NCBI GenBank assembly: GCA_963971425.1
Contig: OZ020523.1
Span: forward strand, 14,442,867-14,506,866
Reading direction: 5' to 3'
Length of the DNA stretch: 64,000 nt
Source: Bryoerythrophyllum caledonicum
Lineage: Eukaryota; Streptophyta; Bryopsida; Pottiales; Pottiaceae
Below are positions 34,606 to 46,362 of this stretch, in pieces. Every line of letters begins with the position of its first letter. Positions within the stretch are counted from its first letter, which is position 1. A program made the translations under genes and the position numbers. The notes below the pieces were generated by a model that made no database searches, was not told the DNA's origin, and saw only the letters and a program-made list of their open reading frames with translations.

Positions 34606-34886
34606 TGTTGAGATAGCCTAAAATAGCCTAGCTACTCTTACTTAAACTCCCGGGTCCACTGTAGTTAGGCGGTATTTATGAGACTTACCTACCTAATTAG
34701 AGTAGGTAAGTAAACTTACCTACCTAATTATGGCAGTCTTGATTACATCGCCCACTACTGAATTAGGTGGCTGATTGGCTATTAATGCCACCTAACCACC
34801 TCTTAAGTATATAAGAGCTGACCTCACCCGGTCAGAGCTCTCTTTCATGTGGACATGGTGGTGTTGTATATTGTCCTCTCCTAACA
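34606..34886 (+). repeat. 5' LTR of the Ty1/copia element (281 bp)
   Basis: Begins TGTTGAGATAGCC and ends CTCTCCTAACA, the usual TG...CA limits. It matches the 3' LTR over its full length with about one mismatch. AAGTATATAAGAGC near 34805 is a likely TATA box. Confidence 0.95.
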
Positions 34887-35077
34887 CGTTATCAGCACTG
34901 TATAGCTCATATTCCTAGAAAGCACAATTCGTTTCACTGTTCATTTTTCTGACACACTCCGAATCTGCACTACAGTTGTTTAGACAGAAGACTTTATTAC
35001 CAAGAGATTGAGCGGCCGGAGTGACGTCAGCTTTTTAGGAATCCCCCACTAGAGCCATAGGCACACACCACCTCGCG

Positions 35078-38000
35078 ATGGCGACGGTGATAAAACCAAG
35101 AGAGACACGAACCACCCCACTTTTCTTCGACCCACTTGAGGCAGACGGCTCGAATTACCTTAATTGGTACGTCGATATGAAGACCTACTTGAGCGCGGAG
35201 GAGCTGATCGTCACGTTGGAGGGAGAGCCCGAGGCGGAGATACCAGCCACCTACAAGTGGCAGACGCTTCTCATCATCCGGCGACACATCGATGCGTCCC
35301 TGCGTCAACAATACATACAGGTTGAAGATCCGGCGGTACTCTGGTCAGCATTGGAAGCGCGCTTCAAGCATGAGGAAACGATTTTCCTCCCCCAAGCCCG
35401 CAGCGACTGGCTCAGTCTGCGCGTACTGGATTTTCCGAATTTCATCGCGTTCAACTCCGAACTACACCGCATCGTCGCGCAGCTTCGCCTCTGCGGCGAC
35501 ACGGTTACCGACGTCGACTTAATCGATAAGACCCTCTCAACTTTTCCCCCCGCATGTGCTATTCTAGCTCAGCAGTACCGTAACATGCGATTTACACAAC
35601 ATTCGGAGCTTATGTCATATTTGCTTTTAGCTGAAAAGCAGCAGCAGATGCTCCTTAAAAACGCCGAGGCGCGACCTGCGAAGGAGGTTCACACAAGCGA
35701 AGTAAAGGAGAGCGGCAAGCAGCCCAACTCGACGACGCCGTCGAAGTCGACAAACCCCAGGCGAGAAACCCACAGCGCGGAGGCTCCCAGGCGACGATCC
35801 CGAGGCGATTGGCGCCCCCCACGTCGTGATCAACAGCAATCAGACAAGAACCCGAGGTACACACATCGACCCGATAAGTCGACAAGTACATCAGGGAGTG
35901 GATCGCGAGGGTCATGTCACAAGTGTGGTCGTCCAGGGCACTTTCTTAAGGATTGTCGAGCGTCACAATATATCGTCGACATGTATAGAGAGTTAAAGTC
36001 CTTAAGGGAAGGAAAGAGAGAAACCCATACTCTCGATGCCCCCTCCCTTACGCTAAACGATGTCGACCCAGAAAACTATATGGTACAGTTTGGGTCACAA
36101 CCTAGCAAAGCGAGAGTTGCTTTGTTAGACAGTGCGTCCACTCACACCATTCTCCAAGACCCGGCGTTCTTTGAGTTCAGAACTAGGAACGAGCCGTGGC
36201 AAACTTGTGATATAATCACCATCGCAGGCAAGCGGACCTTTAAATTCCGCGAGGGCCGGGCAAACATAGTCTTGCCCGGGGGAGCCCCCCTCACCTGCAA
36301 GAGGGCAATGTATGTCCCGGATGCCCCCCGGAGTCTGATCAGCTACCGGGATTTACGGGCCAATCAAATCCACGTTTCTACCGCGGTAGGAATTGATGAT
36401 GAGGTCCTCGAGCTACAGCAAGGCGAGAGACTCCTTGCCACCGCACACGCGGGAGCCACCGGCCTGTACGAGCTGCCCCTTGTTGGCGCTGTACCTAGCC
36501 CCGCTCGTAAGAGTGAGGAAGAGGATGGCGGACGTAGATCCCCATGCCTACCCCTGAAAGGGGTGCCGATGTCCTTTTTGACAACCAGCACGAAGGCTGA
36601 TGTTTGGCATCGCCGGCTGGGGCACCCTGGGACGACCATGATGAGAAAAATGGTCCCGACCTTAGTCGGTCACGACCTCTGCACACGGGACGCGGAGCGC
36701 GTAGAGGAGTGCGCGGCGTGTATACAAGGCAAGCTCATCCGCCAGCCGTCGCGATGGACGCTCCCGACAGAAATGCCCGCCCCGCTGCATCGGCTCCACG
36801 GTGACATATGTGGGCCGATCAACCCAAAATCAGGTCAGTTCCAGTACTTCTTTGTCTTGGTCGACGCATCGGGTAGACATGCTGAGGTTTCCCTGCTCAC
36901 AACCCGTAACATGGTTTTTCCTAAAACCCTAGCTATGATTATCCGGTTTAGAACCCATTTTCCCGATAATCAGATTTGTTTTCTTAGGATGGACAACGCC
37001 TTAGAGTTCAAATCACAAGCTTTTGAGGATTTTTGCACCGCAACTGGTATATCACTCACATATTCAGCCCCTTACGAGCACTCACAAAACGGACTAGCAG
37101 AAGCCTATATCAAAAAGATCCAACTGATCGTTAGGCCCCTCCTAATACACGCTAGCTTAGCACCTGAGTTCTGGGGTCACGCCGTCTTACACGCGGCCGT
37201 CCTGCTGCGCCTAAGACCCACACTATTACTCACACAGTCACCCCTCGAGATGGCGTCCGGTCGGACACCGAACGTAGCCCACCTCCGCACCTTTGGCTGC
37301 GAAGTGTGGATCCCAGCCCCCGAACCCCAACAGAAAACCATCACCCCTCATAGAAATCGAGGGATTTACCTTGGTTATGATTCCCCCAGTGTTATTAGAT
37401 ATAAACTGATCAATAGAGATGATATTCACAAAGCTCGGTTCCAGAATTGTAAGTTCATAGAAACTAGATTCCCGAGTGCCCAAACCAAAACCAAACATAG
37501 CAATCTAAACTTTAGATCACCAGAAACCTTGACCCTGAATCCAGATCCTCGTACGGCGTTAACCGACTCAGAAGTTAGAAAGATTTTAAATCTCCAGAAC
37601 CTCGCCGAGAAGATCCCAGATGGCTTCTACTCCGGTCCCCGGATAGTTCGTAGCCCGGTCCCCGGATCAGGAAATCCCGCATCAGAACCCGTTAAGAAAC
37701 GGAAACTAAACCATACACCCCGTTCCCGGGCACCCACAGTATTAAACACCGAACTAGAACAGCCCTGGGACGACGTAGAAATGTTTTTGTCAAGTCTTGC
37801 GACCCTGGACTCAGATCCCCTTACATTAAAACAGGCCCAAAAGAGTGACGAATGGCCCCAGTGGGAAAAAGCCATAGAAGCAGAATATAGTTCCCTTAGA
37901 AAACGAGGAGTTTTCGGACCACTAGTGACCAATCTGCTAGATAAACCAATTGGACACAAGCTAATATTTACACGCAAACGAAACGACCTAGGGGAAGTCA

Positions 38001-39424
38001 TCAGATTTAAAGTAAGATTAGTCGCCCAGGGTTTCACCCAAAAACCCGGCATAGACTTCGAACAAACTTACTCCCCCGTTATGGATAGTACATCCTTCCG
38101 CTACCTTCTAAGCTTAGCCGTCCAGCTTTCCTTAGAAACCCGCTTGCTCGACGTGGTGACAGCATACTTATACGGCGACCTAGACGCCGAAATCCATATC
38201 CAGCCCCCTCCCGGATTTCTCCCCGATCAGACCAAGCCTATCCCTGGAAAATATTCTGGTCTCAAGATCAGAAAGGCACTTTATGGCTTGAAACAAGCCG
38301 GCCGAGCTTGGTATCACCATCTCAAAACCTACCTACTGTCGCAGGGATTTACAAATGACCCCGCACTTCCGTGCATATTTGTCCTCAGAGACACGACGGG
38401 TTTTGTAATTCTTGCAGTTTATGTGGATGATTTAAATTCAATAGGCACCGTAGCGCTTAGCGCACGAGTTGAAAAGTTACTCACAGACAAATTTGAGATG
38501 AAAGTGCTAGGCCGTACTTCATTTTGTCTTGGCCTGCAAATTCAACACTATCCAGATGGAAGCATCCTTCTACATCAGCAGACCTACGTGAAGAAGCTTT
38601 TGCTGCTCTTCAACATGGCCGACGCCAACGCGCTGTCCGCCCCAATGATCGGGAAAAGTCGCACCGACGAGGACCCTTATCGGCCAGCAGAAGAGGAGGA
38701 AGAGGAAGTGGATCGGCCCAAGTATTTAGCAGTTGTTGGAGCGCTACTCTATTTGGCGACCAACACCAGACCCGATATCTCCTTCGCCGTCAGCGTGCTT
38801 GCTCGCCACAATCAAAAGCCAACCGATAGACACTGGCGAGGAGTTAAGCATCTCCTACGGTATCTGCGAGGGACGACAGACCTCGGCCTCCACTTCCACA
38901 AAACCAAGTCCAGCGCCATCACCGGCTATGCCGACGCCGGATTCAAGACGGATCCAGCCACGGGCAAATCTCAGACAGGCTACGTATTCATCAAGAACGG
39001 AGCGCCGATATCCTGGCGATCAACCAAACAGACGATCACGGCCACATCAACCAACCACGCGGAGTTAGTCGCATTTCACGAAGCATCCCGCGAAGCGGTT
39101 TGGATCCGCACAATGCACTACACCATCTTCAAGATGAGCGGTATTTCACACCAGGAGGAGCCGATCACTTTATTTGAAGACAATGCAGCTTGTATTGAAC
39201 AGGTTTCTTCTGGATTTATTAAGGCCGACCGTGTCAAGCATATCAGCCCTCATCTATTCAGTTACACACAAGATCTAATCGAAACACGGCAAATTCAAGC
39301 AAAGAAGATTGCTTCAGCAGAAAATATTGCGGACGTACTTACGAAGGCTCTACCCGCACATCAACACCGCAAGCTGATCAAAGCAGCTGGCATGCGGACC
39401 CTCACGGAGTTAGCAAGCGAATAA
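35078..39424 (+). CDS. Copia gag-pol polyprotein (1448 residues)
   Basis: A single frame holds the copia order of domains. A gag region of the UBN2/retrotran-gag type occupies about residues 15-210. A CCHC zinc knuckle follows (CHKCGRPGHFLKDC, about 280-293). The aspartic protease is at about 349 (LLDSAS), and the gag-pre-integrase motif is at about 510 (WHRRLGH). The integrase core spans about 570-760. The reverse transcriptase with YVDD lies at about 1114, and the RNase H-like domain at about 1281 onward (GYADAGF). Integrase before reverse transcriptase is diagnostic of Ty1/copia. It is treated as a fossil copy that looks whole. Confidence 0.95.
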   Translation: MATVIKPRETRTTPLFFDPLEADGSNYLNWYVDMKTYLSAEELIVTLEGEPEAEIPATYKWQTLLIIRRHIDASLRQQYIQVEDPAVLWSALEARFKHEETIFLPQARSDWLSLRVLDFPNFIAFNSELHRIVAQLRLCGDTVTDVDLIDKTLSTFPPACAILAQQYRNMRFTQHSELMSYLLLAEKQQQMLLKNAEARPAKEVHTSEVKESGKQPNSTTPSKSTNPRRETHSAEAPRRRSRGDWRPPRRDQQQSDKNPRYTHRPDKSTSTSGSGSRGSCHKCGRPGHFLKDCRASQYIVDMYRELKSLREGKRETHTLDAPSLTLNDVDPENYMVQFGSQPSKARVALLDSASTHTILQDPAFFEFRTRNEPWQTCDIITIAGKRTFKFREGRANIVLPGGAPLTCKRAMYVPDAPRSLISYRDLRANQIHVSTAVGIDDEVLELQQGERLLATAHAGATGLYELPLVGAVPSPARKSEEEDGGRRSPCLPLKGVPMSFLTTSTKADVWHRRLGHPGTTMMRKMVPTLVGHDLCTRDAERVEECAACIQGKLIRQPSRWTLPTEMPAPLHRLHGDICGPINPKSGQFQYFFVLVDASGRHAEVSLLTTRNMVFPKTLAMIIRFRTHFPDNQICFLRMDNALEFKSQAFEDFCTATGISLTYSAPYEHSQNGLAEAYIKKIQLIVRPLLIHASLAPEFWGHAVLHAAVLLRLRPTLLLTQSPLEMASGRTPNVAHLRTFGCEVWIPAPEPQQKTITPHRNRGIYLGYDSPSVIRYKLINRDDIHKARFQNCKFIETRFPSAQTKTKHSNLNFRSPETLTLNPDPRTALTDSEVRKILNLQNLAEKIPDGFYSGPRIVRSPVPGSGNPASEPVKKRKLNHTPRSRAPTVLNTELEQPWDDVEMFLSSLATLDSDPLTLKQAQKSDEWPQWEKAIEAEYSSLRKRGVFGPLVTNLLDKPIGHKLIFTRKRNDLGEVIRFKVRLVAQGFTQKPGIDFEQTYSPVMDSTSFRYLLSLAVQLSLETRLLDVVTAYLYGDLDAEIHIQPPPGFLPDQTKPIPGKYSGLKIRKALYGLKQAGRAWYHHLKTYLLSQGFTNDPALPCIFVLRDTTGFVILAVYVDDLNSIGTVALSARVEKLLTDKFEMKVLGRTSFCLGLQIQHYPDGSILLHQQTYVKKLLLLFNMADANALSAPMIGKSRTDEDPYRPAEEEEEEVDRPKYLAVVGALLYLATNTRPDISFAVSVLARHNQKPTDRHWRGVKHLLRYLRGTTDLGLHFHKTKSSAITGYADAGFKTDPATGKSQTGYVFIKNGAPISWRSTKQTITATSTNHAELVAFHEASREAVWIRTMHYTIFKMSGISHQEEPITLFEDNAACIEQVSSGFIKADRVKHISPHLFSYTQDLIETRQIQAKKIASAENIADVLTKALPAHQHRKLIKAAGMRTLTELASE

Positions 39425-39492
39425 AGATTTTACTCTTTTTCTGCATTTTTACCGCAGTTTTTTAACGAGAAAATCATTTATTCGAGGAGGAG

Positions 39493-39773
39493 TGTTGAGA
39501 TAGCCTAAAATAGCCTAGCTACTCTTACTTAAACTCCCGGGTCCACTGTAGTTAGGCGGTATTTATGAGACTTACCTACCTAATTAGAGTAGGTAAGTAA
39601 ACTTACCTACCTAATTATGGCAGTCTTGATTACATCACCCACTACTGAATTAGGTGGCTGATTGGCTATTAATGCCACCTAACCACCTCTTAAGTATATA
39701 AGAGCTGACCTCACCCGGTCAGAGCTCTCTTTCATGTGGACATGGTGGTGTTGTATATTGTCCTCTCCTAACA
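39493..39773 (+). repeat. 3' LTR of the Ty1/copia element (281 bp)
   Basis: Same length and limits as the 5' LTR, directly followed by the GTGAA target duplication. Confidence 0.95.
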
Positions 39774-39929
39774 GTGAAAATGAGATTTGGTGTCATTCAT
39801 TCACAATGTAGTAAATAACAAGAAAGGGTCTTGTTCTCCACTTAATGTGGTAAATAATAACTACCATCGTGGGGAGGATGGAGTTTTCAAGTGCACACAT
39901 CTGCAATGCAATTAGCTTGCACGGGGGAC

Positions 39930-40833
39930 TGTTAAGGTTTGGGCAGGTTCCTATGGTGTCAACTTATAACATTCCTCTTTGAAATTTCTATTATAGATGG
40001 ACTTTGCTATGAGTCCAATTCTTACTTGAATCCGACAATTTATGAAAAAATTGTGGGGATTTGAATTCTAAATGGGGAGACTGGGCATGTTCGGCAACTC
40101 CAAAAACTTTTACCAGGACAATCTATTGAATGTGAGATTATCAATTCTAGCAAATGATATCATTTCCTTTCATATTGTCAAAAATCTCTTGTCATAATTG
40201 GAAAACAACAGAATAATCTAAGTCAAACATTTTTGCACATTGTCACACTTTGTTGGGCAAGGTACCAAAAAAACTTCTTCTTTTCCCTATAAAACCTAGA
40301 TATCTACATATTTCTTACATATTGTTTTTTCTACTTCAAGATGTGGTGTAAAACTTCTTAAAGACCATTTGGATTATCATTCTAAAACATATTTGGTTCA
40401 AAAAAAGATAAAATGTGAATTGGCAAATTTTGAACCTCCACTATTTGCACATTTGTTATAAATACGCTACACCCCCTCCTCTACATCTAAAAGTTGGTGT
40501 ACAAGGAAATAACGTCATGATTAATATGATGGTAATGTTTTTAGACCTTGTGTAGTGCAAAAATTTGACCCCAGGTGTAGTCAAAGTCTGTTGATCCACT
40601 CAAAGCAGGGAAGAAAAAGAACGGATTATTCTACTTCAAACACTATAATCTTTCAATCCGTGCGGTCAAAAGTTTATTGAATTTTTGTGAGGACGTTAAC
40701 ACAAAAGTCGTAATTTAGATCCTACGAATAGATGTAGAAATGAAAGGTTTTGATTACCTCATTACTCATTGTACAAGAACGAGCAGTTTTGAAGTGTTTT
40801 TGGGGTCAAAAGCCTTGGGCTCTTCCGGGTTAA
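39930..40833 (+). mobile_element. TTAA-family element, left end degraded
   Basis: Family sequence in forward orientation from about 39935 (GTTTGGGCAGGTTCCTATGG) to GGCTCTTCCGGG/TTAA at 40830-40833. The left terminal CCCC is not recognisable. It abuts the next copy, sharing one TTAA. Confidence 0.6.
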
Positions 40834-42703
40834 CCCCTAAATTTCCAAGAGTCCCCTCGGGGGACTCTAGAAGGTTTGGGCATGTACCTCCTGTGTCAAT
40901 TTATTACATTATTTTTTGAAATTTTATAGTAGATGGACATTACTAAAAGCTTTGTGTGAGTCCAATTTTTTCCTAAATCCGACATTTAATGAAGAAGTTA
41001 TAGGGTTTTGAAGTTCAAATGTGGAGAGCGGGCACTTTGGGCAATTCCAAAAACTTTTGCTAAGACAGTCTATTGAATGTGAGATTTTTAGTACTTGCTA
41101 ATAGTATTATTTCCTTTCAAATTGTCAAAAAAATCTCTTGTCTTTAGTGGAAAAAGCATATAAATCCAAGTCAAACAATTTTACACATTGTTGCACATTG
41201 TTGGGCAAGGTACCAAACTTCTTCATTTTCACCTAAGACTTTGAGATCATCATATTTTATTTTATTTTAAATTCCCGCAGCATTATGTGGTGTGAATCTT
41301 CTTATTGACCATTTGGATTCTCACTCTAAAACATACTAAGATCACAAAAAAATATAGCGCAAATTGACAATTTTTGAACCTCCACTCCTTGCACAATTTT
41401 TTGGAATATGCTACACCTTTTTTCTACCTCTTAAAATTGGAGTGCAAAGAACCAATATCATGCTTAACATGATCGAACTGAATTTGGACCTTGTGTAGTG
41501 CAAAGTTTGACACCAAGTGAAGTCAAAGTCTATTGATCCATGAAACGTAGGAAAAAAAATGGACCCTTTTCTCTACTTCAAACACAATAATATTACAATC
41601 CGTGCGGTCAAACTTTATGAAAATTTTGTATGTAAGTTACTTAACCCCTAAAGGACCACGACCACTTTCGCTCTAAAACCAGTCCAAAACTGCCACTGTC
41701 AAAAAGAGACATGCAAATCACATTTTCAAGTGAATTTTTGACTTTCAACCGTAAGATCTTAAAATAGACTTCCATATAAACATGCCATCAAATTTTGGTT
41801 GTAATCCACCGCACGGATTGATAGATTTTAGTGTTGAAAGTCAAAACAATGGTTCATTTTCATCCCTGCGTTGAGTAGATCAGCTAACTTTGACTTCATA
41901 TTGTATCAAATTTTTGCATTGTACAAGGTCTAAATCTTTTACCATTGTCTTAAGGATGATGTTATTTCCCAACACATCAATTTTTAGAGGTAAAAAAGGG
42001 ATGTAGCATATTCAAAACAAGTGTGCAAGGAGTGGAGGTTCAAAAATTGCCATTTCACGTTTTATTTTTTGTGAACTACGTATGTATTTAAATGATAATC
42101 CAAACGGTCAATAAGAAGGTTTTCACCACATATTGTTGTTGAAAAAATAAAAAGTGAAAAATATGAAGATCTCTAGGTTTTATGTAGAAAAGATGAAGTT
42201 TTTTCCCCCGTTACCCGACAATGTGTGAAAATGCTTGACTTGGAATAAAATGCCTTTTTACACTAAAGACAAGATTTTTTAAAAAATCAATCTAAAGATG
42301 GAAATCTTCTTTACATGTGTGAAAAATCTCAATGTCAATAGAAACTTTTGTCAAAAAATTTGGAGGTGCCCAAAGTCCCACTTTTGGCTTTAAGTGGTAC
42401 TAACTTTCAAACCACAAATCCAAAAAAAAATTATGTATGTATCTCCACGAAGCTTTTATCAGATCCTATCTTGAAACAAAAATTCAATTTAAAAGGATTT
42501 TTCTTCGAATTGTAGATACATGCCCAAAATCCAAAATGACCCCGGGGGGACGTTTGGTCCTTTAGGGGTTAATAAGTCTTGATTGAGATCCTATGGTTAA
42601 AACTAGAAGTAAATTTTTTTTGTTTTGTCCTTATTCATTGCACTTTAGCAAGCAATTTTGAAGTGAATTTGGTTTGAAATTGTCAAAGAAATTTAGGGGT
42701 TAA
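40830..42703 (+). mobile_element. TTAA-family element split by a nested copy
   Basis: TTAA/CCCCTAAATTTCCAAG on the left and AAATTTAGGGG/TTAA at 42700-42703. The element is interrupted at GTTAC/TTAA, where a second copy (41641-42572) sits, and continues with TAAGTCTTGATTGAG. Other copies of the family read GTTACTTAATAAGTC without interruption. Confidence 0.75.
41641..42572 (-). mobile_element. TTAA-family element nested in the 40830-42703 copy
   Basis: TTAA/CCCCTAAAGGACCACG on the left, GGTCCTTTAGGGG/TTAA on the right, 932 bp, reversed relative to the host copy. The target TTAA is present once in uninterrupted family members and twice here, which is direct evidence of a TTAA target-site duplication. 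Confidence 0.85.
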
Positions 42704-43309
42704 GTCGCCCACCCATTTTCTCCATCGTTTTGAGGTGAAATTTGTTAAAAAAAATTGAATAGATTCTTATTTTTTGAATGCAACTATTCAAACAACACAA
42801 GGCTTGTCAAATCCATTGAGGAAAGCAAGAAGGGTTTGACCAAGGGCTCTGGGTCTAATCGGACCCATAGCATATTAGCTCTTGGAATTCACTCAATGTC
42901 ATTTGAGTCCCGAAGTGGCTTAAGTGATCGGAATTGGGTGCCTCTACCTTAGTAATTTTGAAACGAACAGGCAAAAACGATTTCCTGATACTTTCAGATA
43001 TCGTTATTGTGGGACCTGGACCCCAAAGTGAGGCCCTAGGCTGGGCGATGCAAATGAGGCACCCAATGGAACTGTGGAGAGAAAGTAGCAGTGGTGTCCG
43101 AAGTGCCCTGAACCACCATGTGACCTAAAGCCCCTTGAAAGAACTTACACCCCATGATTGTACCCAGAGAAAGCCCCTTGTATTGATGCTTCACTTGTCT
43201 ACACAGTAACTAACTAAGTGGTCCCCCCCCCTTGGCTCATTTGGGGTCTAAACCCCCCAACAAGTGAGCCATGTTCTCGAGTCCTACATTCTCTCTCAAA
43301 ATTACTTTC
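42704..43309. other. Intergenic stretch
   Basis: No exon or element is supported. The composition is nearer to single-copy DNA than the flanking repeats. Confidence 0.35.
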
Positions 43310-44105
43310 TCTCCCAAAGCATTTTCACACCAAAAACACTTCAGAACTGCTTGTTCTAGTGCATGAGTGAAGAGGGAAACAAATTTTTTATTTCTACATC
43401 TAACAGTAGGATCTCCATTAAGACTTATTAATTAACGTCATCACAAAAATTCATAGACTTTGATCACACAGATTGAAAGATTATAGTGTTTGAAGTGCAA
43501 AAAAACTATTCATGTTAGAGCTGACTCACAAACTTTGAATTCACTTGGTGTCAAGTTTTTGCACTACACAAAGGTCTAAATCCATTACCATCATGTTACG
43601 TACAATGTTATTCGCTTGTACACCTTTTTCGAGAGGTCGAAAAGGTGTGTATAACATTCAAAACAATTGTGCAAGGATTGGAGGTTCACAAATTGCCAAA
43701 TAATCCAAATGGTCACTAAGAATGTTCACACCACATCCTACAGTAGAACAAATAAAAAGCAAAAAAATCTAAGTTTTATGTCAAAAAAAGGTAATTTTTT
43801 TGGTGCCCTACCCGACAATGTGGAGAAAGGTTTAATTTTGGGTTAATGTGTTGGATTTCACTTAAAACACAAAATGTTTTTTGAGAATAATATTTTGCGC
43901 TGTTATTGAAAAGATCACCCCTTGATAGAGTGTTCAAGCAAAAGTTTGTGGAGTTACCAGACGTGCCCGCTCTCCCCACTTAAAAAATTCAAAACCCTAT
44001 AACTTTTTCACGAAGTGTCGGATTTAGGAAAAAATTACACCCACGAAAACCTAACAGTAGAGGGATGTGACACCAAACCTTCAGGAGTGTCCTTTAGGGA
44101 TTAAC
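43310..44105 (-). mobile_element. TTAA-family element, reverse orientation
   Basis: Reads as reversed family sequence from TTTTCACACCAAAAACACTTC to GTGTCCTTTAGGGA/TTAA (44102-44105). The left terminus is decayed. Confidence 0.6.
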
Positions 44106-44957
44106 GGCTTCAGGTCATTTGGTGGGGCTTGAGGAAAATGGGCTGCATTTTCTTTTTCCCAAAGTGAAAAGCACAAGGCGAAAGGGACAAAAAAAAAGGG
44201 GGGGGGAGTCGCGGCAGGCATGCATTGGGCGGGGGCCGGCGTCCGCGGGACTGGGGCGACCAGTCGGAGGGGTGAGTAGAAGCATTTAAAATGAAAAGAA
44301 GGGGGGGCGGTGGGCACCATCATGGGGACGCGTTCTAATAATACCGGCCACGTGTGGGCCCCGTTGAAAAGCACATGGCCCTCCCCAGGATTAGGGGGCC
44401 GGCCCCCTCCCGCACCGAGGCGGGCCCCCACGAGCGGCGACTCGGCTGCTGCGTCGTCGGCGTCTGTGCCCCCTGCCCTGCCTTTCAAACGGAGGTGGGT
44501 CGGATCCCACCTCCCCCTCAACTGTATTGACTCCCTCCCAACCACCCTTCCGAGTCGGGGGGAGGCACCGGTCATGACTGCCAGTTTCATGTTGCTCTTT
44601 TCGGAAAGCCCGGGGCTCAGTTTTTACTGTGAAGACGAAATGGAGGAGAGGATTGCAATTCAAAATTCGTTTTGTTTTTATTGCCAAAAAATAAAATAAA
44701 ATACTAAAATAAAAATGGAGGAGAGGAGATTGGTTGTAGGAACCGAGGTTTTTTTCAGAATTGGATGGATGTAATTTTTTTATTTTTTTATTTTTGTTTG
44801 TTTGAACGATTTACATGAAGAAGAACTCAGGTCCCTGGATTTTTATTTTTTTAAATATTTTTTTTAAGTCGCGGTTATGCGAACGACTTTCATGTTTACA
44901 TGGAAGAAAGTAACATTTGAAATTGAAATGGATTAGAGTTTTCGTGAGGGTTCCTTT
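44106..44957. other. GC-rich island between two TTAA elements, no gene recognised
   Basis: Between 44190 and 44600 the sequence is GC-rich with long G or C runs, and open frames exist on both strands, but none shows a domain, splice context or codon pattern that I can defend. It could be a remnant of a gene end or another element. Confidence 0.35.
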
Positions 44958-46362
44958 TTAACCCCTATGGATCAAGTGTCAAAAATGGGCTTTTTGAAAG
45001 TTTAGTCACGTTCCTATGGTGTCAAATTACTCTTTGAAGTTTTTATTGTAGAAGGGCATTACCAAGAACAATCCCCCCCTAAAATTGGACATTTGATGAA
45101 AAAGTTATAGGGCTTTGAATCTTGAATGGGGAGAGTGGTCACCTCAGGCACCTCCAAAAACTTTTGCTAGGACACTTTATTGAATGTGAGATTTTCAATA
45201 CTCGCAAGCAATACTATTTCCCTTCATGATGTCAGAAAAAAATTATTGTCTGTAGTGAAAAATAGTATATTCACCCAAGTCAAACATTGTCACATATTTT
45301 CAGGTAAGGTACCAAAAAAACTTCTTCCTTTCTACATAAAACTTAGAGATCTTCATATTTTTTTACTTTTAATTTTTTTCCACACTGATATGTGGTGTAA
45401 ACCTTCTTATTGACCATTCGGATTATCAATCTAAAACATATTAAGTTCACGAAAAAATAAAGCGTGAATTGGCAACTTTTGAACCTCCACTTTTTGCAAA
45501 ATTGTTTTGAATATGCTACACTGCTCCATTACCTCTAAAAATTGGTGTAGGAAGAACTAAGAGGCGCTTTACACTATGGACCATGAGGATTGACCAAGAG
45601 AAATCATTTATTTTCATGGTCACGGCTCTTGGTCTAGAGCCGGGACCATGAAAAATGAAAAATTGTTTTTTGAGTGTCTTGGTCATTTCTCATAGTATAA
45701 AGTGGATTTGGACCAGGACTAGTATGGGCTCATTTTTTTAATGTATATATACAAATCCGGGAAAATTCATTCAAAAATAATAATTAAAATAAATTTCAGC
45801 CAATCATTGATTTCCGTCGAGTCGACCTATTTGCCTCGACCCAACGGAAAACTTGTTGGACCAAGACACATTATCCACTCGGCAAAAAATAGCATACTTA
45901 GGTAACCTCGACCTCCGTGGTCAATCTCCTTTTTTCAGGGTAGTATAAAGCGAACTCGGACCGAGACAACTTCCTCAGGCAATCATAGGTTTTAGAGGGT
46001 CGTGGTCAATCTCCATGGTCCGTAGTGTAAAGCGCCCCTAACATCATACATAACAAAATGGTAATGGATTTAGACCTTGTGTAGTACAAATTGGACACCA
46101 AATGATGTCAAAGTTTGTTGATCCATTGAACGCAGGGAAGGAAATGAACCATTTGCTTGACTTCGAACACTATAATCTTTCAATCCGTCCGGTCAAAGTT
46201 CATAAATTTTTGTGAGTATTTGCATGATAAGTCGTAATTGAGATCCTACGGTCAAAACTTGAAGAAGAAGTTTACTTCTTTTTCTTCTTTATTTAGTGCA
46301 CTAGAATCCAACAATTTTGAAGTGTTTTTGTTGTGAAACTGTCACAATACCGTAGGGATTAA
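44958..46362 (+). mobile_element. TTAA-family element carrying a Harbinger-like MITE
   Basis: TTAA/CCCCTATGGATCAAG on the left and AATACCGTAGGGA/TTAA at 46359-46362. It is interrupted at 45561-46038 by an unrelated MITE. Without that insertion it would be about 925 bp, the usual full length of the family. Confidence 0.7.
45561..46038. mobile_element. PIF/Harbinger-like MITE (478 bp) with TAA target duplication
   Basis: The left end GAGGCGCTTTACACTATGG and the right end CCGTAGTGTAAAGCGCCCC form inverted repeats extending about 34 bp (to GGATTGACC / GGTCAATCTCC) with few mismatches. The 3-bp TAA on both sides (45558-45560, 46039-46041) is the duplication typical of PIF/Harbinger. The interior carries further inverted words (CATGGTC, GACCATG). 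No coding capacity. Confidence 0.8.

Larger units (their letters stand above)
34606..39773 (+). mobile_element. Ty1/copia LTR retrotransposon, whole-looking and young
   Basis: A 5.17-kb element with 281-bp LTRs (34606-34886 and 39493-39773) and a GTGAA target duplication on both sides (34601-34605, 39774-39778). A primer-binding-type sequence (CGTTATCAGCAC) follows the 5' LTR. There is one long gag-pol frame, and a purine-rich tract (GAGGAGGAG) lies just before the 3' LTR. The LTRs differ at about one position, so insertion is recent. No obvious breaks are seen. It is notably GC-richer than the flanking DNA. Confidence 0.95.

Noticed and set aside
44081-44699. Open frames on both strands in the GC-rich island
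   Set aside because: Length explained by GC-rich composition; no domain and no exon borders.
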